A stretch of DNA of 64,000 bases, from positions 81,437 to 145,436 of the forward strand of contig CAWJCH010000013.1 in the NCBI GenBank assembly GCA_963841205.1. The letters run 5' to 3'. A program made the translations under genes and the position numbers. Under the pieces are notes generated by a model that worked only from the letters and a program-made list of their open reading frames with translations, had not been told where the DNA came from and ran no database searches. Shown one piece after another: positions 39,157-48,578 of the stretch; position 1 is the first letter of the stretch, and each line of letters starts with the position of its first letter. This stretch comes from CAWAWP01 sp963841205. Lineage in GTDB: Bacteria; Chloroflexota; Ktedonobacteria; Ktedonobacterales; JADMIN01.

Positions 39157-40797
39157 TCACCCGCCGCGCGTGCAGAGCACCGCCACCCCGACGCTGTCCT
39201 CCGCCGCGCAGGTCCACCCCGGCGAGAGCGCCAACAGCTCTGCCAACGGACCCCCCGCCGGCAGGAGCGCCCAACGCACCCCGTAGCGATCGAGCAGCAC
39301 CCGCCATCCCGGCTCCACGCCTTCGATACGGGCGTAGTCCGCCAAAAGTTGCTGCGGATACGCGTCCGACCGGCTATCGATGAACGGATCGAACGCGGGC
39401 AGCGCGAAATCGAGGTAGCCGCCCCACTCATATGTGGTGAAGCCTGTCCCTTCCGGCAGCCCCCCTGCCTCCAGCCGTCGCGCCGCCGCCACCGGGAACG
39501 CTTTCGCGTCGAACTGAGCACTCAAGACACTCGCATTCGACCCCGGTAGCGCCCCCTGATGCAGCACCACCACCAGCACCGCGACGATCGCCAGCCCGCC
39601 CCACACGCCGCGCCCGACCCGCGCATCCGTCGCCGCCAACCGCCGCGAGAAACCGCCAGCCCACAGCACCACTGCGCGCCCGCGCGAGACGAGAGCGCCC
39701 ATGACTCCCGCATTTCCCGGCTCAGTTGAAGCGACGACACCATCGCGCAACGCGGAGGTCAGCGCCTGCCCGAGCAGCGGCAGCACCACCAACGCCCACA
39801 GCGGCACGAATCGCACCGACACGCAGCCGAGCGCCGTCCACAGCAGCGCGTTCGCCGCCGCCAGCGGATGCAGCCCAGCCCCGCCAGCTCGCCTCGCATT
39901 GAACATCCAGCACGCCACGAGCGTTATCGTCAGCCCGAGGAACAGCAGCCCGGCGAGCGAGTGAAAATCCGGCGACTGGTACTCCTGCGTATAGCGCGCG
40001 ATCAACGGATTCCGCAGGTACCCCAGGATGTGCCCCCACAGGCCCACGCCCCACGGATTCACCAACGTCGCTGCCACGGACGCCGCGACGCTCCACGCGA
40101 GTCGTCGCGGCTCAGCCCGACCACGCGCCGCGGGGAAGAGCCAGGTCACCACTAGCGCCGTCGCTAACAAAAGCAGCCCGCCGAGGAATCCGCCATGCAG
40201 ATTCGCCCACAGCGCGAACACCGGTGGAAAGCGCCACAGGCGGGCGGCGCGCCCGTCGCGCCAGTAGCGCCAGATCTCCTCCGAGGTCCACATCGTCAAC
40301 GCCAGCGAGAAGAGCTGCGCCCGCGCTGTCCACGTGATCGACGTCAGACCGATGCCGGCGACCGCCAGCGCCAACGCCAACAGCAGCGGCACGCGACGCA
40401 CTCGTAGCGCGGCATAGAGCCCCAGCGACGTCACCGCCACCAACAACCCCGCCAGCGCCACCACCCCGTTCAGCCCGCCCAATTGATAGGCCAGCGCGTA
40501 GCAAACCTGACTCAGCCACTCCCAATAGACCACGGGCTGGCCGTAGGTCGTGCTGAGCAGAAACTCATTGCGCGGCAGCCCATGGCGCAGGATCTGCAGG
40601 CCAATGCGTAGGTTCCAACCAGCGTCGCCGTCCATGCCCAGCGCGAGGCCCTGCAACGCAAAGGTGGCGCCGAGCAGTACCGCCACGAAGATCACGTCGC
40701 CGATCGACGGCAGTGCCCAGGCGATCACCCATTCGGCCCGCCGATACAAACCGCCGCGTACCCGCGCCGACGTCTCGGAATCCGCCACGCTGCGCAT
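39157..40797 (-). CDS. Polytopic membrane protein, GT-C/ArnT-like
   Basis: 546 residues from ATG 40797 (GGGGACT upstream). About ten transmembrane helices. The first periplasmic loop (LGMDGDAGWNLRIGLQILRHG then TTYGQPVVYWEWLSQ) has the DxD/E-like spacing and GxPxxxxEWL context seen in GT-C glycosyltransferases and related membrane proteins. The soluble C-terminal part contains FTTYEWGGYLDFALPAF. Donor and acceptor are unknown. Confidence 0.6.
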   Translation of the reverse strand: MRSVADSETSARVRGGLYRRAEWVIAWALPSIGDVIFVAVLLGATFALQGLALGMDGDAGWNLRIGLQILRHGLPRNEFLLSTTYGQPVVYWEWLSQVCYALAYQLGGLNGVVALAGLLVAVTSLGLYAALRVRRVPLLLALALAVAGIGLTSITWTARAQLFSLALTMWTSEEIWRYWRDGRAARLWRFPPVFALWANLHGGFLGGLLLLATALVVTWLFPAARGRAEPRRLAWSVAASVAATLVNPWGVGLWGHILGYLRNPLIARYTQEYQSPDFHSLAGLLFLGLTITLVACWMFNARRAGGAGLHPLAAANALLWTALGCVSVRFVPLWALVVLPLLGQALTSALRDGVVASTEPGNAGVMGALVSRGRAVVLWAGGFSRRLAATDARVGRGVWGGLAIVAVLVVVLHQGALPGSNASVLSAQFDAKAFPVAAARRLEAGGLPEGTGFTTYEWGGYLDFALPAFDPFIDSRSDAYPQQLLADYARIEGVEPGWRVLLDRYGVRWALLPAGGPLAELLALSPGWTCAAEDSVGVAVLCTRGG

Positions 40798-40966
40798 AGT
40801 CCCCACTCGCCCCACAATTCGCGTTCCCACAGCAGCATCCGCGCGGCCCGCCCCGCCAGTATAATCGGGCGTTCACGTATCGAGAAGCGTGACAGGACCG
40901 CGCAAAACCGCCCGTACGCCTGCTGCCGGCCGAAAACCGCCGCCCCGTCTCATGGCCTGGTCCGCG

Positions 40967-40995
40967 TTGACACCCCGCCGGGAGGATGGTATGCT
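40967..40995 (+). promoter_or_regulatory. Promoter of rpsP-khpA-rimM
   Basis: Perfect -35 TTGACA (40967-40972), a 17-nt spacer and TATGCT (40990-40995). It leaves a leader of about 170 nt before rpsP, which is unusually long and may be regulatory. Confidence 0.6.
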
Positions 40996-41170
40996 GGGAA
41001 AACTGCCCGGCGTATGCACTGGCCGGATGATTGACACGACGACGGAGCCGCGCGAGAGCACGCGAACATTGTCCGCTGGCTTTGGCTTTCGCGCGTCAGC
41101 ATACACCGACGAATCGGATGACAGCGAGGCACGCCGCCGCAGCGTGGCGTGTTCGGAGGACCGGAGAGAC

Positions 41171-41458
41171 ATGGTCAAAATTCGCCTCATGCGCATGGGC
41201 ATGAAGGGCGCGCCCACCTACCGCATCGTCGTCGCCGACGCCCGTTCGCCGCGCGATGGCCGCATCATCGAGAACATCGGCTCGTACAACCCGCGCACCG
41301 AGCCGTCCACCATCATCGTCGATCAAGATCGCGCGAAGCACTGGCTCTCAGTTGGCGCGCAGCCATCCGAGTCCGTCGCCTCGCTCTTGCAGCGCGCCGG
41401 CGTCTTGCCGCCCCGCGTGAGCGCGACCGCCGAGGCCCCAGCCAAGGCGAAGGCCTAG
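41171..41458 (+). CDS. rpsP: 30S ribosomal protein bS16
   Basis: 95 residues. MVKIRLMRMGMKGAPTYRIV, then DARSPRDGRIIENIGSYNP and RAKHWLSVGAQPSESV are the S16 signatures, and the Ala/Lys-rich tail is common. It helps assemble the 30S platform. The open frame upstream of ATG 41171 is treated as leader, because S16 proteins start at this conserved Met. First gene of rpsP-khpA-rimM. Confidence 0.95.
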   Translation: MVKIRLMRMGMKGAPTYRIVVADARSPRDGRIIENIGSYNPRTEPSTIIVDQDRAKHWLSVGAQPSESVASLLQRAGVLPPRVSATAEAPAKAKA

Positions 41459-41506
41459 CTCGACCGTTGTGCGGTTGGGCGCCGCGCGGAGAGGTGTCGG
41501 CAACGC

Positions 41507-41764
41507 ATGGTACCACTCATCGAATTCCTCGCGCGCAACCTGGTGGACGAGCCAGAGAGCGTCGTCGTGCGCTCGATCCGCGAGGATCGTTTCGCCACTG
41601 TCGTCGGCCTCTCCGTCGCCGAGAGCGACCTCGGCAAGGTGATCGGGCGGCAGGGCCGCGTCGCGCGGGCCATGCGTACGCTCATGCGTGCCTCCGCCGC
41701 CGTCCAGGGCAAGCGCCACATCGGCCTGGAAATCGACGAGGGCAACATCGCGCCCGAGGAATGA
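41507..41764 (+). CDS. khpA: KH-domain RNA-binding protein KhpA
   Basis: 85 residues with a single KH domain, EPESVVVRSIREDRFATVV followed by GKVIGRQGRVARAMRT carrying the GxxG loop (GRQG). KhpA (YlqC family) binds RNA and works with KhpB in several bacteria; no khpB gene is nearby. Between rpsP and rimM, its usual place. Confidence 0.92.
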   Translation: MVPLIEFLARNLVDEPESVVVRSIREDRFATVVGLSVAESDLGKVIGRQGRVARAMRTLMRASAAVQGKRHIGLEIDEGNIAPEE

Positions 41765-41765
41765 C

Positions 41766-42317
41766 GTGGATCAGCCTGACGACTGGATCGCCATCGGCAG
41801 CATCGTCGGCACGTTCGGCGTGCACGGCCAACTCAAAGTCGAGCCGCTGACCGACGTGCCCGATCGCTTCGAGCGGTTGCAAGTCGTCTACCTCGGCGCC
41901 GATCACCATAAACTGCGCGTCGAGGGCTCGCACCCGCACAAACGCCAAATCCTGCTACAGCTCGAAGGCATCTCAGACATGACCGCCGCCGAGCGCCTCC
42001 GCGGCCAACTGCTGTGGATACCTGCCGCCGAGATCGCGCCGCTGCCCCCCGACCAGTATTACATCCACGATCTGCTCGGTCTCCGCGTCGAGCACGTCAA
42101 CGGCAACGCGCTTGGTCGCGTCGCCGATGTGCTCGTCGGCATCGGCAATGATCTACTCGTCGTGCGCAACGACGCGACCGGCGCCGAGACCCTCGTGCCC
42201 GCCGCGAAAGAGTTCATCAAGTCGGTAGACATCTCCTCCGGCATCCTGCGTCTCGACCCCATCCCCGGCCTCTTCGACGACGAAGCGGTGATCGATGACG
42301 GCGAGCCGGCAACGTAG
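41766..42317 (+). CDS. rimM: Ribosome maturation factor RimM
   Basis: 183 residues from GTG 41766, one base after the khpA stop codon. Signature N-terminus IAIGSIVGTFGVHGQLKVEP, then LEGISDMTAAERLRGQLLWI and the PRC-barrel part YYIHDLLGLRVEHVNGNALG with PAAKEFIKSVDISSG. RimM binds S19 and assists 30S head assembly. The usual following genes, trmD and rplS, are absent here. Confidence 0.95.
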   Translation: MDQPDDWIAIGSIVGTFGVHGQLKVEPLTDVPDRFERLQVVYLGADHHKLRVEGSHPHKRQILLQLEGISDMTAAERLRGQLLWIPAAEIAPLPPDQYYIHDLLGLRVEHVNGNALGRVADVLVGIGNDLLVVRNDATGAETLVPAAKEFIKSVDISSGILRLDPIPGLFDDEAVIDDGEPAT

Positions 42318-42364
42318 CGGCTGGCGGCGCAAAAGCAATCAGTCCCACACTTGGGGCAAAATGC

Positions 42365-42394
42365 TTGACCATGCCGGGCTAGCCATGTTATCCT
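42365..42394 (+). promoter_or_regulatory. Candidate promoter of the Ser/Thr kinase
   Basis: TTGACC (42365-42370), an 18-nt spacer, then TATCCT (42389-42394), about 75 nt upstream of the kinase start. Confidence 0.45.
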
Positions 42395-42471
42395 GACCCT
42401 GCCCGCCGAGCGCACAGCGCACCGACGACGCACCGGCACGGCACGCAGACCTCGTGGCAAAGGAGAGCTTG

Positions 42472-44292
42472 GTGCCGCAGCAACCAGTCCAGCAGTCGAC
42501 GTTACCCGCCGGCACAGTGCTCGCCAAGCGTTATCGCCTCGACCAAGTCATCGGCAGTGGCGGCTACGCCAGCGTGTATCGCGCCACCGACCTCACCCTC
42601 GGCTACGAGCGCGCCATCAAAGAAGTCTCCGACCCCGATCTCGGCGTGCGCAACCAGTTCCGCCTCGAAGCCGAGCTGCTGATCAACTCCAAGCACCCCC
42701 ACATCCCCCACGGCTACCACCTCATCGAGGACCGCGACCGGCTCTATCTCATCATGGACTACGTGCGCGGCAAAGACCTCGAAGAGATGCTCAACGACAG
42801 CCTGACGAAGCAGCAGCGCCCGCTCGATGAGGCGCAGGCCCTACGCTGGGCCATCGACATTTGCGGCGCGCTCGATGAGATGCACAACCTCAAGGTGCCG
42901 GTGATCCACCGTGACATCAAGCCCGCCAACATCAAAATCACCCCCGACGGTATGCCCATCCTGATCGACTTCGGCCTCGCCAAGCTCCATCAGAAGGGCC
43001 CCACCATGACGGCGGCGCAGGGCGTCTCGCCCGGCTTCGCGCCGCCCGAACAATACATGGCGAAGGGCCGCACCGACGCCCGCACCGATATCTACGGCCT
43101 TGGCGCAACCCTCTACGCCTGCCTCACCGGCAAAGACCCGCCAGAGGCCCCAGGGCGGCTCATGGCGCAGACCGGCGCCGGCGGCACCGCGGGCATGCAC
43201 CTCGTCTCCGTCCGCAAGCTCAACCCGCGCGTCAGCGAAGAGACCGATCGCCTGGTGACCCGCTCCCTCGAGCTTTCGCCCGGCAACCGGCAGCAGTCGG
43301 CGGCGCAGTTGCGCGACGAGCTCACCACCTCGCTGCAGCACCTCAACCGCGAGGCTCCCTCACCGGTGAGCCTCGGCGTGCTGTGCCCGCGCTGCGGCGT
43401 GCAAAATCGCTCGGAGAGCATGCGCTGCGTCAACTGTGGCACGCCGTTGCGCCAGGGCACGTCGCAGTTCGGCGCGGTTAACCCAAACAGCCTGCCCGAC
43501 GGCACCGGCAAGCGTGCCGCCGTCGCACCCGTCGGGGGCACCTCCGGCATGCGCGCCCTCGCCAAAGCGCCCGTCGCGGCAGCCGCGCGCTATGCGAGTC
43601 CCGCGGCCGCGCCGCAGGTCGATCAGCGCACCGGACGCCAGCCAGCCGTCGCCCAAGACGACCAGCGCAGCGGCAAGCAGCGTGCGGTCTCTCCGCGCGG
43701 CGCCCAAGCCCCGCTCCTGCCGCCGCCAGCAGGGTCCACCGGCACGCTCACCTCCATGATGGGTACAGCCGCCGTCGCCATGGCGGCTCCCAAGGCCACC
43801 CGCGAAATGCAAGCCGCACGGCGAGACGCTCGCGCGGACGCGCCCGCGCAACCCGATGCCTGGATCAAGCTCGGCGACACCCCCGTGACTCGCTTCGGCA
43901 AGGTCATGTTCACTCTCGCGGCAGTCGAAGTGCTCTGGGGGACTATGGTCGTGACGCTGGGCCTCGTCGTGCTCGGCTACCGTCAACAACCGCTGCCGGT
44001 TCCGCAGCTCGTCGTCGGCTGGATCGTCGTCGTGCTCGTGGCCAGCGTCCTCGGCGCGCAAGCGCTCACCCGCCCCGTGTTCCGTCGCGGCAAAATGACC
44101 AACACGCGCCGCTGGATCCAAGGGACCGGACTCACGCTCTATTCGCTGGCCGTGCAGGTGGCGGGCGTCGTCGGCGCCATCGTCTTCCAGTCGACTCAAC
44201 CAAATCCCTGGTACGCCATTGCCGCGTATCTGCTGTTCGGCTTCAGCACGCTCCTCGCCGGGGTAATCGGCCTCTTCACCACCCTCGGCTAA
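42472..44292 (+). CDS. Membrane Ser/Thr protein kinase with internal zinc ribbon
   Basis: 606 residues. GTG 42472 is favoured because AGGAGA lies 6 nt upstream; GTG 42454 would add six residues. Kinase motifs are complete: glycine loop GSGGYASVYRA, AIKEVS lysine, IHRDIKPANIKI, IDFGLAK, and APPEQYM with DIYGLGATLYACLTG. After the kinase comes a zinc ribbon (LCPRCGVQNRSESMRCVNCG) near residue 305, then a low-complexity linker and four transmembrane helices at the C-terminus (VMFTLAAVEVLWGTMVV onward). This is an active Hanks-type kinase, unlike the pseudokinase at 20-23 kb. Targets unknown; the aminotransferase gene follows 20 nt downstream. Confidence 0.9.
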   Translation: MPQQPVQQSTLPAGTVLAKRYRLDQVIGSGGYASVYRATDLTLGYERAIKEVSDPDLGVRNQFRLEAELLINSKHPHIPHGYHLIEDRDRLYLIMDYVRGKDLEEMLNDSLTKQQRPLDEAQALRWAIDICGALDEMHNLKVPVIHRDIKPANIKITPDGMPILIDFGLAKLHQKGPTMTAAQGVSPGFAPPEQYMAKGRTDARTDIYGLGATLYACLTGKDPPEAPGRLMAQTGAGGTAGMHLVSVRKLNPRVSEETDRLVTRSLELSPGNRQQSAAQLRDELTTSLQHLNREAPSPVSLGVLCPRCGVQNRSESMRCVNCGTPLRQGTSQFGAVNPNSLPDGTGKRAAVAPVGGTSGMRALAKAPVAAAARYASPAAAPQVDQRTGRQPAVAQDDQRSGKQRAVSPRGAQAPLLPPPAGSTGTLTSMMGTAAVAMAAPKATREMQAARRDARADAPAQPDAWIKLGDTPVTRFGKVMFTLAAVEVLWGTMVVTLGLVVLGYRQQPLPVPQLVVGWIVVVLVASVLGAQALTRPVFRRGKMTNTRRWIQGTGLTLYSLAVQVAGVVGAIVFQSTQPNPWYAIAAYLLFGFSTLLAGVIGLFTTLG

Positions 44293-44312
44293 TCCAGGGC
44301 GAGCCTTCCGCC

Positions 44313-45491
44313 ATGCCAGAGCCCAACCCGATCGTCGCCAACCAGGCGCCCAACCCCATGTTCCGCATCGGCAACATGGTGCACGGACGCGACGACGTCA
44401 TCCACCTGGAGTTCGGCGAGCCCGATTTCCCGACGCCGCAGCACATCGTCGAGTCCGCTCAGCACTCCCTTCGCGACGAGCGCCAGGGCTACGGGCCGGG
44501 CAACGGCATACTCGCCTTGCGCGAAGCGATCGCCGCCCGTTCAGCCCGCGTCAGCGGCATCGCCGCGGACCCCGCCAATGTGGTCGCCACCGCCGGCGGG
44601 ACCGGTGCCGTCATGGCCGCGCTCCTCACCCTCTGCACTCCAGGCGACGAAGTGCTCGTCCCCGATCCCGCCTGGGCGGGTTATGACGCCATGCTCGCCG
44701 CCTCGGGCACACGCCGCGTCCGCTACCCTCTCGTGCCGGAAAACGGCTGGCTGCCCGATGTCCGCGCCCTCGAAGCGGCCATCACCTCGCGCACGCGCAT
44801 TCTCCTGCTCAACTCGCCGAGTAACCCCACCGGTGCCGTCTTCCCGCGCGAGACGATGCTAAGGCTCGTTGAGATCGCCGAGCGCCACGACCTCTGGATC
44901 CTCTCCGACGAGTGCTACGACGAGATCGTATTCGACGGCGAGCACATCAGCCCCTCCGCGCTGGGCGCCGCCGACCGCACCATCACCGTCGGCACCTGCT
45001 CGAAGTCGTACGCCATGACGGGGTGGCGCGTCGGCTGGGCTGTTGCCCCCGAGCGAGTGGCGCGCCCGCTCGGCCTGGTCGTGGCGGCCCAGGTCAACAA
45101 CCTGCCACTCTTCGCACAGCGCGCGGCCCACGCTGCCATTACCGGCCCGCAGGACTGCGTCCGCGAGATGGTCGCCGCCTATTGCCGCCGTCGCGACGCG
45201 TCCGTCGAGCTGCTCCGAGCGCGCGGATCGCTCGACTCCACGCCGCAAGGCGCGTTCTACCAACTCATCCCCGTGGCGCGTGCCACCGGTGTCGAGCCCG
45301 CCGCCGCGTTCGACACCGTCACCTTCGCCGAGCGCCTCATCGAACAACAGCGCATCGCCGTGGCGCCAGGCATCGCCTTCGGTCTCGCCGCCGCCCGCCA
45401 CGTGCGCGTCTCCCTCGCCAGCAGCGACGACGACCTCCGCGTGGGTATCACGCGGCTGCTCGACTTCGCCGCCTCGTGGACGGACGCCTGA
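44313..45491 (+). CDS. PLP-dependent aminotransferase, class I/II
   Basis: 392 residues. FGEPDFPTPQHI, the loop GPGNGILALREAIA, VVATAGGTGAVM, LLLNSPSNPTGAVF, WILSDECYDEIVFDG and the Schiff-base lysine in GTCSKSYAMTGWRVGW place it with aspartate/alanine-type aminotransferases. RHVRVSLASSDDDLRVGI carries the substrate-carboxylate Arg. The true substrate cannot be told from sequence. Same strand as the kinase, likely co-transcribed. Confidence 0.92.
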   Translation: MPEPNPIVANQAPNPMFRIGNMVHGRDDVIHLEFGEPDFPTPQHIVESAQHSLRDERQGYGPGNGILALREAIAARSARVSGIAADPANVVATAGGTGAVMAALLTLCTPGDEVLVPDPAWAGYDAMLAASGTRRVRYPLVPENGWLPDVRALEAAITSRTRILLLNSPSNPTGAVFPRETMLRLVEIAERHDLWILSDECYDEIVFDGEHISPSALGAADRTITVGTCSKSYAMTGWRVGWAVAPERVARPLGLVVAAQVNNLPLFAQRAAHAAITGPQDCVREMVAAYCRRRDASVELLRARGSLDSTPQGAFYQLIPVARATGVEPAAAFDTVTFAERLIEQQRIAVAPGIAFGLAAARHVRVSLASSDDDLRVGITRLLDFAASWTDA

Positions 45492-45862
45492 CCAACTCGA
45501 AATCTGAGTTGATCGTCCCAACTCAGCCTCGCTCTACCGCACAGACAGTACACGAATCTGTCGCGGGACCAACCGCCAACCGGGTAACGCGGTTCACCGC
45601 ACCTCCCGCTCGATTGACGCCTGCTGCCCCGCGAACCGCAGTGTCGCGGCCCCTTGCCACCGCTACGACCACATCCCAACGTCGCACCCCAACGTAGATA
45701 TCACTTGCTACCCAAGTTGGGGCGCGACATGTCGCGCCGGCCTACCCCATCCTCGCCGGATGTCGCCTCCCACCGTAGGGGCGAGGCCTGCCTTGCCCTC
45801 CGCCTGGTCGTGGAAGAGGTCCCCCGCACCTCCGCCGTTACCCAACCCGACACCGCACAACC
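45492..45862. other. Intergenic with one perfect palindrome
   Basis: About 370 bases with no convincing gene. It contains the exact 18-bp palindrome GGCGCGACATGTCGCGCC at 45721-45738, which could act as a terminator stem or a dispersed repeat between the two convergent genes. Confidence 0.5.
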
Positions 45863-46909
45863 TCAATCCGCCGCGGGATGCGACCACGGCACGGGCACCG
45901 CCGACGGTGGGATGTTCTCGTGCTCGAAGCCCCAATCCAGTAAGGTGCGCATATCCACCATACGAATCTGCCACGTCGGTTCGTCCAGTACCACACCCAC
46001 CATCAAGTGACCATCGCGGATGGCCGCGAACGCCTCGCAGTAGCCGGCGTCGCCCGTGTAGCCCGGCTTCACCCCGATCGCACCAGGGTATGGATAGCGC
46101 CCGCCGGAGAGTAGATCGGTGCCGCTGCTCAGCGTGTATGCCTTATGCGTCGACGTCTTCGGAATCGAGTACGCGAGCGTCGACGTGACCGTCACCAACG
46201 CCGGCACGTGCATGGCGACCCCCGCGAGGATGGCGAGGTCCCGCGCGGTGGTGTAGTGCCCGTCCTGACCCAATCCATGCGGATTCTCGAAGTGCGTATG
46301 CGTCAGGCCGAGCTGCTGGGCACGCGCGTTCATCATCGCCACGAAATTTGCCTGCGTGCCGCCGATGGCATCCGCGATCGCCACCGCCGCATCATTCCCC
46401 GAAGGCAGCACCAAGCCATACAGTAAGTCTTGGAGCGTCAGTTGCTCGCCCGTGCTGAGGCCCATGTAGCTGCTGTCGGGCCGCACCAACGCCGCCGCGT
46501 CTGCCCCGACCGTGATCATCATGTCCAGCGGTGCGTGCTCCACCGCCAGCAGCATCGTCATGATCTTTGTACAGCTCGCCATCGGCAGTTCGAGATCGGC
46601 GTTCTTCGTGTAGTAGGTGAAGCCGAGGTCCGCATCGAAGACATATGCCGCCTTCGCGCTCACCGGCGGCGGCGGGCCAATGGCTTCGATGTTCACCGAT
46701 CCGCTCGACGTCTGCCACACAGAGGTGTGCGCCGCCCCCGCAGGACCCGTCCCGGACAGCCGCAGCAGGCTTACAACCATCGCCGCCAGCACCAGAACCA
46801 GGAACACCGACCACGAGACGGTTCCCGCCAGCGCTCGCCGCTTCGAAGCCCTCACCGTCGGCAAAATCCGCGTGATCGCCCCGATCTCGTCTCCCTGCGC
46901 CTCCGCCAT
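45863..46909 (-). CDS. D-alanyl-D-alanine carboxypeptidase (S11, PBP5-like)
   Basis: 348 residues. A cytoplasmic N-terminus and one transmembrane helix (WSVFLVLVLAAMVVSLLRL) anchor it. The penicillin-binding motifs are MASCTKIMT (SxxK), PSGNDAAVA (SxN) and GVKPGYTGDAGYC, where KTG is replaced by KPG as in some family members. S11 enzymes trim the terminal D-Ala of peptidoglycan stem peptides. It is convergent with the aminotransferase. Confidence 0.88.
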   Translation of the reverse strand: MAEAQGDEIGAITRILPTVRASKRRALAGTVSWSVFLVLVLAAMVVSLLRLSGTGPAGAAHTSVWQTSSGSVNIEAIGPPPPVSAKAAYVFDADLGFTYYTKNADLELPMASCTKIMTMLLAVEHAPLDMMITVGADAAALVRPDSSYMGLSTGEQLTLQDLLYGLVLPSGNDAAVAIADAIGGTQANFVAMMNARAQQLGLTHTHFENPHGLGQDGHYTTARDLAILAGVAMHVPALVTVTSTLAYSIPKTSTHKAYTLSSGTDLLSGGRYPYPGAIGVKPGYTGDAGYCEAFAAIRDGHLMVGVVLDEPTWQIRMVDMRTLLDWGFEHENIPPSAVPVPWSHPAAD

Positions 46910-47332
46910 CGCGCCACCGCCTCCTGCAACGCTGCGCAGTCGCGCTCAGCCGTATCCTTCGGCAATGAGTCTAGTCGCCAGGGTACCGTCGCGTCAAACA
47001 GATGAGACCGATTTCCCCCGCGGTGCTGGACGCGGTGCCTCGTAGACCGCGCATGCTCGCCTTTTCCACTCCATGAAAAGCGCCCAAACAACAGCCACGC
47101 CGCCTTGTGTTGGCTTGGCGCGAGCGTCGTATGCCACGTTTCGCCCGAAGGGCGCCGAGTGAACGACGGACTGCAGTTCGCCTCCCCCGTACGCCGGACC
47201 TGCAGCGCCACGATACCCCAACGGCACCCGACCAGCACGACGCGGTATCGGACAATTCGGACATGAGGTGGAGGCACACGAACCGTCATCAGGGAGGAAT
47301 CAGCCAGGGGAGGAGAGACCGGGGGAGATGTG
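46910..47332. other. Intergenic upstream of the carboxypeptidase
   Basis: About 420 bases between the carboxypeptidase start and tRNA-Phe. No ORF here has motif support and no clear element ends are seen. Confidence 0.5.
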
Positions 47333-47407
47333 TGGTGCCAAGGGGCGGAATCGAACCGCCGACACTGCGATTTTCAGTCGCATGCTCTACCCCTGAGCTA
47401 CCTTGGC
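47333..47407 (-). tRNA. tRNA-Phe (GAA)
   Basis: On the minus strand the acceptor arms GCCAAGG and CCTTGGC pair perfectly, followed by ACCA with CCA encoded. The D arm is GCTCAGGGGTAGAGC. The anticodon arm is TGCGA-CTGAAAA-TCGCA with anticodon GAA. The T arm carries GGTTCGATTCC. 75 nt including CCA. No neighbouring tRNAs. Confidence 0.95.
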
Positions 47408-47484
47408 GCGTGGGGTGGGCCACAAAGCCTGCGCTAGTATACTATTCGCCCAACGCGATTGTCAACGCCAGCGCCGCCCGCCCG

Positions 47485-47555
47485 CTCCGCGATGCCTGGC
47501 ACGGTCTCGACCGCTACTTCGCCTACTACAATCACGAGCGACCGCATGAAACCCT
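47485..47555 (+). pseudogene. C-terminal remnant of an integrase-core (IS3/IS481-type) transposase
   Basis: The codons read WHGLDRYFAYYNHERPHETL, the conserved tail of rve-type transposases (YYN..RPH..L). Cut off directly by the family-A element at 47556, so the transposase was already dead or was interrupted by it. Confidence 0.6.
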
Positions 47556-47800
47556 AGCAAAATCCTGGCTTTCATCCCCCTGCCTTGAGGCAAGGGGATG
47601 AAAGCCAGTCCGGTCCAATGGCCGTTGCTCTACTCGTTCGGTAGAAGAGTGCCCTGTCCGGCCCAGCAACGTGGCCTCTTCGGACGCCACCCCGTACCAT
47701 CGGGCCGGGCAGGCCCGTCAGGCGCTAACGTAGTGGGGTACCACATACGTAGCCTGAGCATCCCCGGCGTTTACGCCTCGTTTACGCCTGGGGAGTGTCA
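47556..47800 (+). mobile_element. Family-A non-autonomous IS200/IS605-type element, copy 2
   Basis: 245 bp, nearly identical to 24280-24525. The same left hairpin is at about 47567-47606 (one mismatch in the stem), with the same GGGCCGGGCAGGCCC stem and right end. The right hairpin loop has an 11-bp duplication (GTTTACGCCTC repeated). No coding capacity. Confidence 0.75.
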
Positions 47801-47828
47801 ACGTATCTCACGCCTGCGGAGGTGTATT

Positions 47829-48455
47829 ATGGGAGACCAGATAGCTCCTGCTGAACTGACTTCGGCGGATCATCGCCGACGCATGCAGGCCATTTATCGT
47901 CTGGTCGAGCAGCATCCGCCGCAAGCGGGAATCTGGATCCGTCCCTTACTCAAAGATCGTGAGGCGTTGGTGCGGTCTGCGGCCATCGTCGCGCTGGGAG
48001 ACTTGCAGGACCAGGAATCCTTTGCCGATCTCGTGGCCTGCCTCGCCGCTCCGACCAGTCACGAGCAGCGCAATGCTGTTCGCGCGCTCGTGGGTTTAGG
48101 CGGTGAGCGGATGCGCGATCCCCTGTTGCAGGCCCTGTCGCAAAAGGCGGATCCGTTTGTGTGTTTCGACATCATCAAAGGGCTGAGTGCGTTTGCAGAT
48201 GACGGTGACGTAGTTGATGCTTTGATTCAACAGTTGCAGGCCCCTGATGAAGATGTGCGTGCGACGGCTGCAGTCGCATTGGCGAAGATGCGAGCGCGTG
48301 CAGCAGTCCCAGCGTTGCAGCACATGATGCAGACTGATTCCAATCAGGAGACGAGCATTCATGGTCTCTGGGTAGCTAACAGTAGCGTGGCCAAAATGGC
48401 CATCGCCATGATCCTCTCAGGCCAACAAGCATCGGCGCTTGATTGGCCATCTTGA
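47829..48455 (+). CDS. HEAT-repeat protein
   Basis: 208 residues from ATG 47829 with GCGGAGGTG upstream. About four HEAT-like repeats: LKDREALVRSAAIVALGDL, HEQRNAVRALVGLGGERM, FVCFDIIKGLSAFADDGDV and DEDVRATAAVALAKMRARAA. HEAT repeats form scaffolds for protein binding. It sits alone between two mobile elements, so it may be a survivor of a larger gene group or cargo. Function unknown. Confidence 0.75.
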   Translation: MGDQIAPAELTSADHRRRMQAIYRLVEQHPPQAGIWIRPLLKDREALVRSAAIVALGDLQDQESFADLVACLAAPTSHEQRNAVRALVGLGGERMRDPLLQALSQKADPFVCFDIIKGLSAFADDGDVVDALIQQLQAPDEDVRATAAVALAKMRARAAVPALQHMMQTDSNQETSIHGLWVANSSVAKMAIAMILSGQQASALDWPS

Positions 48456-48578
48456 CAGAAAAGGGCTTTAGCCCGCCGCAAGCCGGGCTGTTTCAACGGC
48501 AGCGGTTAGGCGCTCCTCGGCTTTAGCCATTCTTCCAACCGCTTGCCTGTTGGTCTTATTTGTTGTGGACTAAAGACC

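Noticed and set aside
40889..41170. N-terminal extension of S16
   Set aside because: S16 proteins begin at the MVKIRL methionine; the extension overlaps the promoter and has no homology.
47107..47480. Coding frame upstream of the integrase remnant
   Set aside because: It runs antisense through the tRNA-Phe gene and is open by chance.
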